Origin: Pontederia crassipes
Taxonomy: Eukaryota > Streptophyta > Magnoliopsida > Commelinales > Pontederiaceae
DNA length: 64,000 nucleotides
Direction of reading: 5' to 3'
Assembly (NCBI GenBank): GCA_030549335.1
Contig: CM060189.1
Span: forward strand, 32,139,001 to 32,203,000
This document shows positions 23,498 to 35,357 of this stretch, one piece after another (the stretch's first letter is position 1; each line of letters opens with the position of its first letter). The notes under the pieces are model-generated. The model saw nothing but the letters and a program-made list of their open reading frames with translations. It did not search any database and was not told where the DNA came from. Both the position numbers and the translations under genes were made by a program.

Positions 23498-25717
23498 TGT
23501 AACGCTTCCAAAATCAGTCCTCCTGTCATGCTGGCAGTCAGATTGACCAAGGAAGCGCTACACTGCATATTACTTCTTTGACTTTGATCGGTCAACATAT
23601 GACACATGTGGCAATAGGATTAATAGAGAAACAAATAAATGCAATGAGTTTGCGGAAGAAACATCATTAGGAATTCAAAAGATGTCACATTAATGACATA
23701 GTTCAAGAAAAAGATGATTCAAATGGTTCATGCAAATATCTACATAAGCAAGGTCAAAAGCAGAAATTCAGATGTCTTTGAAATACAAGATCTAAATATG
23801 CAAATAAGGAATAAAAGAGCGGAAGGCTTGTGGATTCTTTGCAAGTCATGAGCCGCTATCCTGGAGCTCTGCATTATCCACTCCCTTCCTAAGCAGGGTT
23901 TTCACCTGCAAAATCCCAATGCAGGGGCATGGAAATGCCCGTGAGCTAACGTCCAGTACACGTAGATACATATACGATAAATTGATAATCAGCTTTAGAT
24001 CAATAATAATAATAATAATAATAAAGGGTGATCAATAGAACACTTGTTCTTTTAACATTGGTCTCAATACTTTGATCACGGTGGGCCATAGACAATAATA
24101 CTCATCCATGTTTATACTTTGTTCATTACCATATCAATACCTTGCTCTGTTCTGTACTGTGACAATATTTTATCTTTACTATACCACGATATGTACTTTA
24201 CTTTAACCATGCTTTGTCTCCACTATATCATGATCTGTACTTTGCCATATATTACTCTATCATGCTTTACCATGCTTTGCAATATAATACTTTACCATGT
24301 TATGCTTTATTTTACCATACTATACTTTGTTGTACATTACCATGATTTGCTTTACTCCGTGTGAGACTACATCTTTTACATTACTATAAAGTCATTGATG
24401 TTCGTTATCCTATGCGAGCTCGACTTTAATTAAGTGGGAAGCTAAAGGTGTCTCTATACCATATGTTGCTAGGATGCCTAGTCCATTAGTCGATCGCCCG
24501 TTTTGCCCAAGTCACATAATCTCATCAATAGCATATCGATTGACATAAGGGGTTAGTCAATCGACCATTTTCATATCGAAAGATCAGAGCGGACGCTCGA
24601 TCGAAGATCGACGTCCGATCTAATATATGCTATATTCTATCGAGATGATAACAGACGCTTGATCTATGATCGATCGAAAGTTTCAATCAATAGAGTCGTA
24701 TGTCATTGCAAAAATCACTATTTTCAAGCAATTTTTCATAACATAACATTTTACAAACATACAAACTTAATTCTAATATTAATTAAAGTCCAGAGAGCAT
24801 ATGAACATGTTCCTAAGTCCATATTCCATATGAGCAAAATAAAAGTCTTAATAGCATTCATAACTGTTTCTATTTATATACATCCCACAAGTCTATTCAT
24901 GTGATCTGTCAAGTAACTTTTCCAGCAACCATGTTAAGCATTTATGAGAAAATCTAATTTCATGAACAAAAGAATAAAAATCCATTCATACCTAACTCCA
25001 TCGTACTTAGCAAAAACAAACCAATAAGACTAACATCATGATCTTCTAAGCATCTTCTTAATTGAAAAACTATAACATGAGCTTGGGCCTTAAGCATGCA
25101 TAAATCTCATGTTTATAACATCATGTAAAGCTCATAACCCAAGCATCCATGGACAACAATTTCAACATCTTAATCATTCATGTCATATATCATTTAAGTA
25201 ACAAATAGGCATGCAAAACAAGATAACATTTCATGACATCGATCTACGCATTCACTCACATAGTCCTAAGCCTAAATCATCCTTAGAATAACATGCTAAA
25301 CCGTATGAAAAATCCTTATAACTCAGATCCCAATAATACACTTTTTTAGTTGTCTCTTCCAATGGATAAAGCTCTAGTCGCTCCTCGTCCTTCCTCCTTG
25401 TTCTCCTCCACGAAAATCACCTATGGGATCCTCTCTGGCCTAGCCCACGCAATAGAGCACAAAAAACAAATGGTGGCGAGAAAAGAAGACACGAGAAGAT
25501 GAAGAGAAAAGAGGCAAATGAGAAGGTGTTGGGTTAAGAGGCACAATGAATTGCCATGAGTTTGAGTGAGAAAAGAGAAGTCAAAGTTGAATTTGACTTT
25601 TCATTTTTTGTGTTCTCGGTTGCACATCAAACGTTGGAAACTAAATCGATCGACCGATGGCCGACATTGGCATTTAAATGAAGTTTTAAAATTTTTACAA
25701 ATTTTTTGAAGTGTTAC
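23498..25717. mobile_element. Probable solo LTR, 3' boundary uncertain
   Basis: The segment begins TGTAACGCTTCCAAAATC, resembling the LTR start at 13768, and shares the GTCAACATATGAC-like and CATGCATAAATCTCATG-type stretches seen in this family. A likely end is AAGTGTTACG at 25708-25717 (expected ACA). The left pentamer TAAAG has no matching right copy, so the right edge is provisional. No internal domain is found. Confidence 0.5.
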
Positions 25718-27017
25718 GAAAATATTTTTAATGATCCACACTTTTTCAAGAATATCGAAAATCGAAGGAACTTATGAAAATTTGTTAGTCTAATTCACAA
25801 CTTGACTTCAAAGAGTCTTTTGACAAATTAGTCGTTCTCAATATTCATCTAACTCTATCTAAAATAGTTTTATTCATTCTTCCTTTTAATGTTTGATGTC
25901 ATACTCTACATAATAATCTTTGAATGGTTGAGATGTACATTCACTATCTTGGTCCGTGCAAAGACACTTCAAATAATTTTCTAATTCGTTGTTCTTATAA
26001 AATCTAAAATATTTGATTTTTTATTTTTATAAAATAAATTCATAGTTTTCACAAAGCCTCATCAAAATTATTAATAAAATTTACGCCAACATTTTGTTAT
26101 GACCTATAAACAAGGTCATAACGTGAAAATATTATGTTCTACATTTTTCATTAACTTAAAAATAATTTAAAATTTGTGACGGATTAAAAAAATTTCAATG
26201 AAAAAAATCGTCAAAAAAATTGAACCACAGGTTGCTCTTCTTAACTTACAAAGTTATTTGTTGAAATTTGAAAGAAAGTCCTTCCCAATTTTTTACAAAT
26301 CAATTCTTCGTAAATTGGGAAAAACGACATGTCTGCAATATTTTTTTGACGGATGACGTCCTTCACAACATCCGAATAGGTACGCCTCCTTCACAAGTTT
26401 TGACGAACTAATTCGTCTTAAGATGTGACCGATCTAGTTATATATTCATTGCAATTACAAACTTATTTTTTTATGAGCATAAATCTCGTGATTCGTCCTA
26501 AATCCATGCCAAAATTATTACTTGTGAAGGATTTTAAAAGATTTACGGCGGAAAGATATGTTGCAGATGTTAAACTTTTTAGTGTTTTATGTGCAAACAA
26601 TTATAGGATGGATCAGATATTAAGAGAACGAACAAAAATCCTTGGACCCATTCGTCTGCAAAGAAAACTACAAAAAAAGGTGAAAATAAAAAATAAAACA
26701 GGAGACTCACCACAGCTCCCATATCTGAAGAGAAGAAATCCAATATTTTTTTTTATGGAGCCAAAAACTATTTTAAATATTTATTAAATATCGAATAAGA
26801 TTACTGACTGGAAATAGTTTTCATGGACAAATTAAATCTCTTAATTTGGATGAATATCACTATTTTTTGTTCGAACTCACCCCCAAACCAATTAATTGTA
26901 TGCCGCATGCCAACACGGCCTTAATCACTCTCTTAGCTATTATTATTTATTTATTTGAGCAAAAAGTTTGCTGTTATTTAGTGCCCAGGAGCACCCGGAG
27001 ATCTGGAGCTGGGAACC
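25718..27017. other. Intergenic DNA with possible DNA-transposon debris
   Basis: AT-rich. Around 26175-26420 there are scattered GACGGAT/CGTCAAAAA words like the subterminal repeats of CACTA elements, but no terminal inverted repeats. The 120-residue frame at 26425-26787 is AT-rich, Lys/Ile-rich, matches nothing I recognise and is not called as a gene. Confidence 0.45.
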
Positions 27018-28286
27018 CTACACAGGAACGCTGTGAAGCACCAAGGTTTCAATGGAAAGCCCCGGCCCGAAGCCTACTAGAAATCCCCATTGGAACCCCT
27101 CGCCGGTCGTCGAGTGCGTCTCCGCCACCGCCGACTTCCTCATCTCGTCCAGGACGAAGAAGACGGAGCTACACATCATGTTCCCGTACTCGCTGAGCAC
27201 GCGCCGGGATGCCGCAAGCTTGCCATGTTCCAGGCCCAGCTCTGCCTCCAGCTGGTCCAGGACCGCGCTGCAGTCCGGGTGCACGACCCAGAACAGCGAG
27301 TTCCAGTCGTCGGAGATGCCCAGAGACGCGAGCAACTTGGCTAGCGGCTTCTCGATGTTGTTGCAGAGGAGGGCCGGAAGCTGCTGACTCTTCTGGTGGA
27401 ACTCGAGGCCGACCTCCCGCAGGTGCCCCTGGATCACGTCTCCCGCGTCCGGGAGCGTCACCTGCGACGCAGCGGCGACGTAGAAGATGGGCTTCTCGAT
27501 GCCCTGCACGGGGTCGGCTCCGACTACCAATGCCGAAGCCCCGTCGCCGAGGACCGCCTGCACGGCGAGATCTCCGATGTGTTCCTGATGCGGGCCACGG
27601 AAGAAAAGGAGGCTGAGCTCCGCGCACACCACCAGCACCCGGGCGCGCTTGTCGTTCTCGGCGATGTCCTTAGCGACGCGGAGCACTGTGCCGCCGGCGT
27701 GGCTGCCAACGTTGTAGAGCATGAGCCTTTTCACGGATGTGGGGAGGCCCAGCAGCTGCCACAGGTAGTAGTCGGCGCCCGGAATGTCGACAGCGCTGGC
27801 GCTGGAGAAGATCAGGTGGGTGATGTCGGACTTCGGACGTCCCCATTCCTTGATGGCCTTGGCGGCGGCTTCCTTTGCCAGCTTTGGTATCTCTTCGATG
27901 ACGACGGCCTGGCGAGCGTCCAAGGAAGGCTCGGAGAAGCTGCAGATGCTCGGGTTCTGCTTCACCATCTCTTCTGAGACGAGCAAATGACGCTTCCTGA
28001 TGGATGAATCCTGGCCTGCGTCGCGCCCAAGCAACAAGTGAGGAATCCTGGCCTTGCGAAACGAATAAGGAAACGAACGATTCGAGAGAAGTGATGGTGA
28101 CTTACATATGCGCCGGAGTTCCTCCTTAAGCTGCTGCTTGTGCTCAGACATGGTGATGCGGAAGTAGAAGTCGGGGAACGCGCTCTGCTCGACGATGTTG
28201 TGGGGGTTGGCGGTGCCGATGGCCATGATCGCAGCAAGTGTTTGGGCGCACTCGTTCGCCTCGCGGAACGCCTCGATGCCCGCCAT
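27018..28286 (-). CDS. Type III polyketide synthase, CHS-like, Ser in place of catalytic Cys
   Basis: Two exons on the minus strand, 28106-28286 and 27018-28015, are joined over a 90-bp intron (donor GTAAGT, acceptor GACGCAG) at the conserved CHS-family Cys codon. The product is 392 residues, the usual family length. The family condenses acyl-CoA starters with malonyl-CoA in the cytosol. Conserved: GVDMPGAD-like AVDIPGAD (135-142), His306 in FWVVHP, Asn339 in SEYGNM and the C-terminal [10 protein letters not shown]. Odd: the nucleophile position in [12 protein letters not shown] is Ser165 (AGC), not Cys. In alfalfa CHS numbering, position 215 is Leu for Phe, 197 Phe for Thr, 211 Val for Gly, 132 Ala for Thr and 338 Met for Ser (my alignment by eye). 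The open frame suggests selection, but ordinary chain extension is doubtful. A pseudogene sister lies at 2624. Confidence 0.88.
   Translation of the reverse strand: MAGIEAFREANECAQTLAAIMAIGTANPHNIVEQSAFPDFYFRITMSEHKQQLKEELRRICKSPSLLSNRSFPYSFRKARIPHLLLGRDAGQDSSIRKRHLLVSEEMVKQNPSICSFSEPSLDARQAVVIEEIPKLAKEAAAKAIKEWGRPKSDITHLIFSSASAVDIPGADYYLWQLLGLPTSVKRLMLYNVGSHAGGTVLRVAKDIAENDKRARVLVVCAELSLLFFRGPHQEHIGDLAVQAVLGDGASALVVGADPVQGIEKPIFYVAAASQVTLPDAGDVIQGHLREVGLEFHQKSQQLPALLCNNIEKPLAKLLASLGISDDWNSLFWVVHPDCSAVLDQLEAELGLEHGKLAASRRVLSEYGNMMCSSVFFVLDEMRKSAVAETHSTTGEGFQWGFLVGFGPGLSIETLVLHSVPV
28016..28105 (-). other. PKS intron, 90 bp, frame-neutral
   Basis: The splice sites are exact: ATAT|GTAAGT at the donor and GCGACGCAG|GCC at the acceptor. 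The split Cys codon is the family's conserved intron position. The length is a multiple of three and no stop occurs in frame, so a retained intron would insert 30 residues rather than end the protein. Confidence 0.85.
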
Positions 28287-28440
28287 GGAGGTACGGCTGC
28301 CCTTGAAAGGACCTCGAGAACGAGAAGTTGCTTCTGCGTGGCGTGGGATGTGTTAATGGCGGAGGATGCATGCAATGCAATGCTGGCTGTGGCGTCTTCA
28401 GTCTGTGGCGTGCTCGTATAAATAGCAACGGTTGCGTCTT
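28287..28440 (-). promoter_or_regulatory. Likely PKS promoter and 5' leader
   Basis: Upstream of the PKS start on the minus strand a TATTTATA element lies at about 28417-28424, some 130 bases before the ATG. A purine/pyrimidine-alternating GCATTGCATTGCATGCATCC stretch (RY-like CATGCAT) is between them. No footprint or mapped start supports this; it is placed by motif only. Confidence 0.35.
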
Positions 28441-30227
28441 CCGTCACCTTCCCAATGTTGACCTCGGGGACCCATTTCATTTCACTTGTGCCATAATGAG
28501 AATAATATAATATATTAAACAAAGACCGTCAGTCATATAATTCTATACCCTTTTCTTTGGATCAATCTTAATATTCATTATGAGTCAAAAATATTTCACT
28601 TGACCCGGCCACATGACATGATCCTCCATATAGTTTTATCGGCAGGTTGTGAATACAAATAGAGATAAAACAAGCGAATAAATAAAAAAATACTACAACC
28701 ATTCAATTGTCTAGTTTTTTTCCTAACTGTCTTTTTTTTTGTAGCAAATATTAATTCGGCGAGTTAATTTGACTGTATTATTTTGTATACATAGGAAAAT
28801 ATTGATTTAAATGACAAAAATTAAGACATTAGATAACACACACTCAGATATATATATATATATATATATATATACTTGATACCGAATCAAGATTCTACTG
28901 ACACATGAGATAATGCAACATTGCAACCCTTATTACAATGAAAAATTAAAGTCGAAACGTTTCTGCCGTGGAAAAGGTAAGTGGACGTAGTAATGCATCT
29001 TTGAATATTAATAATATGGAATTGAGAAAAGAAGGCTTTTAGTCTTTTTTTTCCTTTTTATTTGCCCTTTTCACAAAATATATGTTCTAGATATTCTTTA
29101 TGTTAAATCAGACAAACACCCACTTAACAAACTAGATAGCCCTTTCCAGCATCTCATTTATCTTTGGTTCCAGCCTTTTGAATCAGAAGTATTATTTCTG
29201 TCCTCGTTACCTGAAAGAGAGAGAGAGAGAGTCAGAAATGGGTTGGTGGAATTCGATTTGGTCGCCTCGTCAACCACCAAACATTATTTGTCGTTATATG
29301 TCCAACAATAATATTTTGTCTTGGGATTGGTGCCCACGCTTAACGGGTGAATCAAATTTGGTGATTTCTTTTTTTTTAAACGTGTGCGTGAAATTTTTTT
29401 AATACACTTCAATAAACTGATACGATATCGCTTAGAATTATTATTGAACAATGATAAAACACATAAAACATGAAAATTAGAAAATAGAAAAAGAATAAGG
29501 TTGGATTTGTCTACGTCCGGATCCGACAACGAATCGAAAAAATTTATTTCAAATCAAATCAAACCAAAAAGTCTAGATGATAAAATAATGTAAAATATAC
29601 TCAAAAAATGCTAAGAACATATATTCATTGATAAGTAATATAAATTATACATATCAAAGTATAATAATAATAATATTAACAAATTTTAATAAATAAAGAA
29701 CAATATAGTTGTTCAAATATTTTGTTTACTTTAGTCTTGAATGTATAAATTAATATATAAACTTATATTCATGGGCGTAATTATTAATATTTATTTAAGA
29801 CAAATAAGTTCTAAAATATAAACAAAATAAATAAGTTATCTTACATTTTGTTTTTATTAGAGGGTGAATTATTTTTATTCCAATATTTATGGTAAAAAAA
29901 TATGACTTTGACAAAAGAAACTAAATAAAAGTATTTTAGTATCGATCAATTCACATGCCATATAATGGCTTAGTGGATGTGAACCTTTTTAAATAGTAGG
30001 ATTAGTTTGAGACTTACTTGAACTTCATGTTTTAAAATAGGAAATTTAAAAATATGATTAAATAAAATTGTCTCACTCAATGATTTAACCATAAGGGTTT
30101 ACCGGTCCAATCCGGGTCAATCTCTATTGTCAGTTCAAGCCTGACCCATAAGCCATTTTAGGACTCGGATTATGGTCGGATAGCTTAACTAGCATGTCTT
30201 GTCCATGCTTTATAACATTGGTTCAAG
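28441..30227. other. AT-rich intergenic DNA
   Basis: Contains a TA dinucleotide run (28849-28874), a short GA run (29217-29231) and no supported coding sequence. Confidence 0.55.
28849..28874. repeat. (TA)n microsatellite
   Basis: An uninterrupted alternating TA run of about 26 bases. Confidence 0.95.
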
Positions 30228-31180
30228 TAGAGGTTGTTCAGGCTCATGCTCGATGTTGTAGAAGTGCATACATATCAAGTACGGGAACATTAGGTTTGCA
30301 ACCATCTCCCATGTAATGTTGAAGTTAGGGTTCATAGTGTTCGAGTTGGCCATCACAGTTGTGCTCGCTTAAACCATTCCAAGAACAATCAAAGACGTGG
30401 CTGAGGAATCCTCCAAGTATTTAATGGTCTGAGGAGACACTATCACATTATGGGCCACAACTAGGGTTCTCAAGAATGTGCCATCCAACAACCAAGCCCT
30501 CATGAGCGTGTCATTTCCTTATATGATCTTCGGTCCACCAATGTTCAATTGGTGGGTGGCCTTGTGGGCACACTTTGAGAGCCATTTGAATTGCTCCTTT
30601 GGGATGATGCTTGAGATTGCATCCAGAAGAAGGGTGTCAGGTGCCGATACAAGATCAATGGCATTGACAAAGACGAGGGAACCCTTCTTCGAGGAAAAGG
30701 TAGTGATACTTCGTCATTCGTGAGCACAACAATATACTCTTTGCGTACAAGCACGGTAGGGGCATCAGGAGTGAAGTCTTGCAAGAGGATGGTACCATCG
30801 ATGTGCATTGTGAAAGTAGTTGACGTGAGGTTGTAGCCAACATTAGGGAACGGCTAGAAGAAGAGGCAAATCAAGTGGCGGTTAGGCTTTGTGACAAAGA
30901 AGTTGTAAGTGGAGCTCTAAAGGATGACCCTCATGGTTAGCAATACAATCATGATAGAGGAGTTGTTGGCAGAGACCTTTGCTTCCTCGTTAGTGAAGAG
31001 AAAGAAGGAGGGTTGGGATTGAATTGGGAGACTCATTCGTCATCCATCTGAGTGTTCTTGGGTGCCTCATAGTCGAGGAGGTGTGGAAGGCCCAAACATC
31101 ATCGGCAATTGAGTCATAGACATGACATTACTGGAGTCGACGAAAAAAAGGAAGACCATCCCCACAGCAATAGCTGGCCC
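30228..31180 (-). pseudogene. CrRLK1L (THESEUS/FERONIA-type) malectin-like receptor pseudogene
   Basis: On the minus strand, pieces in broken frames follow the extracellular malectin-like domain of this receptor-kinase family. Near 31080-31110 there is a GPSTPPRL start of the first malectin-like repeat. About 30850-30960 reads VILWSSTYNFFVTKPNRHLI. At 30700-30830 are TFTMHIDGTILLQDFTPDA and RKEYIVVLTNDEVSLPF. At 30640-30680 is a FVNAIDLVSAPDT-like stretch, shifted in frame. At 30228-30260 MHFYNIEHEPEQPLL ends the recognisable part. The family senses wall integrity and RALF peptides at the plasma membrane. Here stops (for example near 30878 and 30429), frameshifts and absence of a transmembrane and kinase domain mark it as dead. 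The match is from memory of the family pattern. Confidence 0.68.
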
Positions 31181-32837
31181 AAACCTCCAACCTCCTAGTC
31201 CCAACACCTCAATGCCAAAAATTGTTGGCCCCATCTTTGTTAACCAATGACATCCTTTTCCATACCCCTCCATCCCATCCTTCCAATCTTCAACAAAATG
31301 GAAAGTCAAAACCATAGAGGTCATTATGGCTTTGCCCAAACCCAATATGGGAAAAGCTTTTGAACTCGTTGCAAATCCTATTCTAAATAAACAAAATACA
31401 CTAGGTATGCAAGTTAAGGATTTAGGTCTAAGTTAATAAGTAGAAAGAATATACTTCTAAGCAAGTTTAAACTTATCTCGGTGTTTGATAATAATGTGAT
31501 TGATAAGGCGATATAAAATTCGCTTATCAATAAAAAATAAGCAAGAAGAGGAAGGGTTGCTTCTTTTTGCTAAGAAAATAAGTTACTTAGTCATAAATAA
31601 TTTATTATTATTAATTTAGCTATTTTATTCAAATGTGAAACTACCTATTTTATTTAAAATTAATTACAGTTAATAAATTATTTATCAGAATTTAAAATTT
31701 ATTAATTATTTTCCATTAGCTACCATAATGATACACTTGTGGATTAAATTGGTTATGGCATGACCAAAAGACCATGTCTATTGTCAAGTTTTATAAACAA
31801 CTCATGAAAAGAGACATGAAACTTGCTTTTGCATACAAATAGATTGCATAGTTTCAAATCAAAAAGAGGAAGACCAAGGAGAATGATCATGTGCTTGGGA
31901 AGGACGAAAAGGCTATTAGGGCTCCAATATATGTTTAAGGGAGTCTAAGTCCTAACTCTCTTCTTAATGATTCTTTTATAGAAGTGTTCATGGAATGGAT
32001 TGAAATATTATTTAAAGCATAAAAAATTCTCTAAATATTATTTCATACTTGAAATATTATATTTTTAGTATTTAAAAAAGTTAAATCAATTAATGATTTA
32101 AAATTAATTAAAAAATTAAAAAGTTTAGGTCATTTAGTCAGGTCAGGTCGATTCGAGTTGGGATTCTTAATTTGTACTCGACCTAACCATCCCTAGACTC
32201 TTTGAGAGTTTAGAAACGGAAACATTTGCTACTATCATTTGAGTTAGGACTCATGTTATGCATTTCTTATTAGGGTGCATCTATTTCCACTCAAAAAGTA
32301 CTAATGTCATTTTATTCTATTAGTGTTGAACATTTTTACCCTTACAATAAAATAAAGTGGCAAAAGTATTTTTTTCAAGTGATAATAGTGGCATCTTTCT
32401 TATTATTGAAATTCGGGTTCATATGCTGCCTACTAGTTGTTATTAATGTTCCATTGAATTTGTTTTTATTGATTGTTATTAATGTTCCATTGAATCCGGG
32501 TTCAGAATATATTATGCTTGGAATGTTTCGTTGTTTACAATACCCTAATCATAGAATGATCAAAGTTGTTCCTCTTTTGTAAATGATGTTAGTTACGACA
32601 TGAAGGACTACACTGTGACTCAAATTCACGTGTATTATGGTCATAGCGCATTACACTAGACTATAACGCAAGACGACAAGACCATTGCGAGTGGTTCCCA
32701 ACTAGTGATGTAGGGGGTGGCTATGATTGTGACTTGTGATCGTAGCATGCAAAATAGCAACATATTGATGAACTCATGTAACTTAATCACTCGAGTCCCC
32801 CCTGACCTAATTTGAGTTAAGTGAGAGCCCCCTCCCT
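31181..32837. other. Intergenic DNA, no gene seen
   Basis: AT-rich sequence. A direct repeat of TTGTTATTAATGTTCCATTGAAT occurs near 32440 and 32475. No supported gene. Confidence 0.5.
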
Positions 32838-33260
32838 TGGTTGGGCAACGCTCAACTCGGACGACTCATTCACACGAGTGGGTCTGTGGAGCTTTGAGGA
32901 GGAATTGTGGGTCTGTTCTAGATATGGGGGCGCGGGGCTCATGATTGGGATCAAGCATTGTCTGCAGCTTCATATTCCGCTCATCTGTGAGATGAATTCT
33001 ATCTCCATCAATCATATTGTTTGAAAGATATATCCATGCCCTTGGAGAATCCTTAATATTGTGAGAAATATTTGGCAGGACATTACCTTGTTTCAAAAGT
33101 TTGATTGTAAACATGTATTCCGGGAGGCCAATAAGATGGATGATTTTTTTTACGAATCTTGGTCGTAGTTCGATCAATGATTCTTTTTGGGCAGTTCACC
33201 CCCCTTTTCAGGACTGTTAGATTTTATGTACTCAGGCAACTCCATATTTTGCATCAATAG
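32838..33260 (+). pseudogene. LINE-type RNase H domain relic
   Basis: On the plus strand, with small frame breaks, the order is LNSDDSFTRVGLWSF, then LMIGIKHCLQLHIPL, EMNSISINHIV, PWRILNIVRNIW and FDCKHVFREANKMDDFF. This is the layout of the C-terminal RNase H domain of plant L1-like LINE polyproteins. The first Asp and the FREAN motif are visible. A stop after INHIV and a frameshift make it non-functional. No upstream reverse transcriptase or poly(A) tail was recognised, so the rest has been lost. Confidence 0.7.
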
Positions 33261-34474
33261 ATAATCATCTTTTATATATAAAAAAACAAAACTTAACCTT
33301 TCAAGAACAACATTTTTTTCCCGATGTCGATGGCTCAATTCACATTGTGCTAATAATTATTTACATTATTCATAAGTTGAAGGTGGATCCATTGTCAAAC
33401 TCAATTGATCCGGTAAGATTGGTTCATATTACTATCTGACAGTGACAAAAAAACTTCCAATAGAAATTTTATGTGCTCATAAAAAAAATTGAATTTGATA
33501 TCTTACTTAAGCAACCACTTATCATTCCATCCCAATCTTTATCAGACTATAACGAGCTGAGTCGGATCATAGCAGCCAGCCTTTAATTTCTCTTTACCGG
33601 TGGACTTGGCGTGATCGGTCATATCAACACAACGCTCAAAACGTCAATTGTAGTGGCTTGGTCCATGTATAGTGGCCAATCTGATTTTTATTATAAAATA
33701 ATTTAATTGTTAAGTAATTAGTATTCAAGTACAATAATAATTAGCATTATTTTAATGATTATTTGATGTATTATTTTCACTTAAATGTGAATTGCATAGA
33801 CAACATAATTTAGATAGAATTCGTCGCATGTTTGAATTTGTCTTCATATGCGAACACCAAACAAACGTCAACAAGATGAAGTTGCTTTCATATGAGAATG
33901 AATGTTTTGAATATGCAACTAACTCTATCTTGAAAAACCCCCCTTTTCTTTCCTCTCTTCTTTCACTTGAGAAATATGAAATGCTCATAATGAAAAGCTC
34001 ACATAGATCTTCTCAGAGAATTTATGAATCCATAATGAATGCATATGGTCACCATTCGCTATCATAAGCGAACTTAGGTAGCCGCTCACCAGGAGTGAGC
34101 AACAAGCCATCTTCACCCTTGTAACACCATCAGTCCGGACGGATTAATTTCATATCAAGTTAAGTTATTATTGCTTTGTAAAATGCGTAAATTTATTTAT
34201 ATTTTGATCTCTCGTCGCCAAACAATAATGATGATTTTAGTTTTGACATGACAAAATAAAAGGCATAAATTTATTTATTTTTCGTAAATCAAATATATAT
34301 ATGTATATATGTTTGCATAATTATCATATTTTAGATTTATAATTGTGATTTTATCTTAAAATTACTCATATATTACGTCTAATTATAAATTATAATTCAA
34401 TAAATAATATTAGCATGATATATATAGGCAACACCATCTTCACATTTTAGAAAATACCTTAGAGCAACTTGTAT
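33261..34474. other. Intergenic DNA, no gene seen
   Basis: AT-rich, with no coding frame that looks conserved and no clear element termini. Confidence 0.5.
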
Positions 34475-35140
34475 GGGTAAATTACACAGATCGTCCCCCA
34501 ACTTTGGGTGTGCTAACAACTCGGTCCCCATCTTCATTTTGTAATTGAAATGTCCTTCGTCTTTTAATAAGCGGTTTCTCGATTATATTATTGACGTTGC
34601 ACAATAAAACATAATAAAATAATATATATAAAATATTATAAAAAAATGGTAGGGCATGGCGCCCTTGCGCCGGCGAGCTCGCACGGGGCGTCGATGCCCC
34701 CCTTTCTTCCTCACGCGCGGCGAGAAAGAAAAAGGGGGGTTGGCGCCCCCTGTGTCGAGTTCGCCGATGCACAACGGCGACAAGCTCGCATGGGGGCCGC
34801 CAATGCCCCCCTTTCTTCTTCACGCACGGTGAGGGAGAAAAATGGGGGCCAACGCTCCCCTTTCTTCCTTGCGTGCAGTGAGGAAGAAAAAAAAAAGAGG
34901 GGGCGCCCCCCTTTCTTCCTCCCCCATTTCTTCCTCGCCACGAGGAAGAAAGGGGGGCCGCGCCGTCATGCATCAGCGAACCCGACACAAGGGGCACCAC
35001 CCCTTGTTATTTTTTTTATCAATTTTCATTTTATTTTTTATTTTTTTATATTATGTTTTATTGTGCCATGATGACATAATCGGGAAATCGACTATTATCA
35101 GTCAGGAAGAAAAATAAAGTTCGGGGATAATTTAATTACA
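34475..35140. mobile_element. Foldback/MULE-like element with GC-rich hairpin core
   Basis: The outer arms are inverted. Left GATTATATTATTGACGTTGC plus ACAATAAAACATAAT (34579-34614) pairs with right ATTATGTTTTATTGTGCC plus ATGATGACATAATC (35050-35082). The outer ends GGGTAAATTACA...TCCCCCAACTTT and AAAGTTCGGGGATAATTTAATTAC also pair loosely, which is typical of plant foldback or Mutator-like non-autonomous elements. Between them lies a GC-rich core (34640-35005) unlike the AT-rich surroundings. The long frames read in it are by-products of repetitive GC-rich sequence. No transposase is present. The superfamily is inferred, not proven. Confidence 0.62.
34697..34962. repeat. Four imperfect dyad (hairpin) units
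   Basis: Units near 34697-34738, 34804-34850, 34856-34907 and 34909-34962 each start with CCCCCTTTCTTCCT and end with a complementary AGGAAGAAAGGGGG-type arm around a short GC loop (ACGCGCGGCG or similar). Each unit can fold on itself, and the units can pair with one another. Confidence 0.72.
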
Positions 35141-35357
35141 ATTTAAACGTTGAGATATTGACCTACAAACTAATCAAGACTGTTTTCCAAATAAAAGAAC
35201 AATTTAATTACTTTTCACAAGTGAGAGGATAAATCTCGAAATGCTTTCCGAGATGTATCAAAAGTAAAACTTTAACTGGTTACTACTTAGTGCTTGTTTT
35301 GATTTCACTTTATATAATCATATCGATAAAATGTATTCACATAGATCTTTTTAATTA

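Noticed and set aside
24119..24364. 81-residue hydrophobic frame
   Set aside because: Made of CTTTACCATG-type simple repeats inside the LTR at 23498; not protein-like.
26425..26787. A 120-residue open frame on the plus strand
   Set aside because: AT-rich, Lys/Ile-rich, no recognisable motif and in repeat-like DNA; open by chance most likely.
27169..27977. Plus- and minus-strand frames of 111-193 residues overlapping the PKS
   Set aside because: Shadow frames of a GC-rich coding exon; only the 27018-28286 frame has family motifs.
34482..35117. Long frames on both strands (up to 172 residues)
   Set aside because: They read through the repeated GC-rich hairpin units; low complexity and present in several frames alike.
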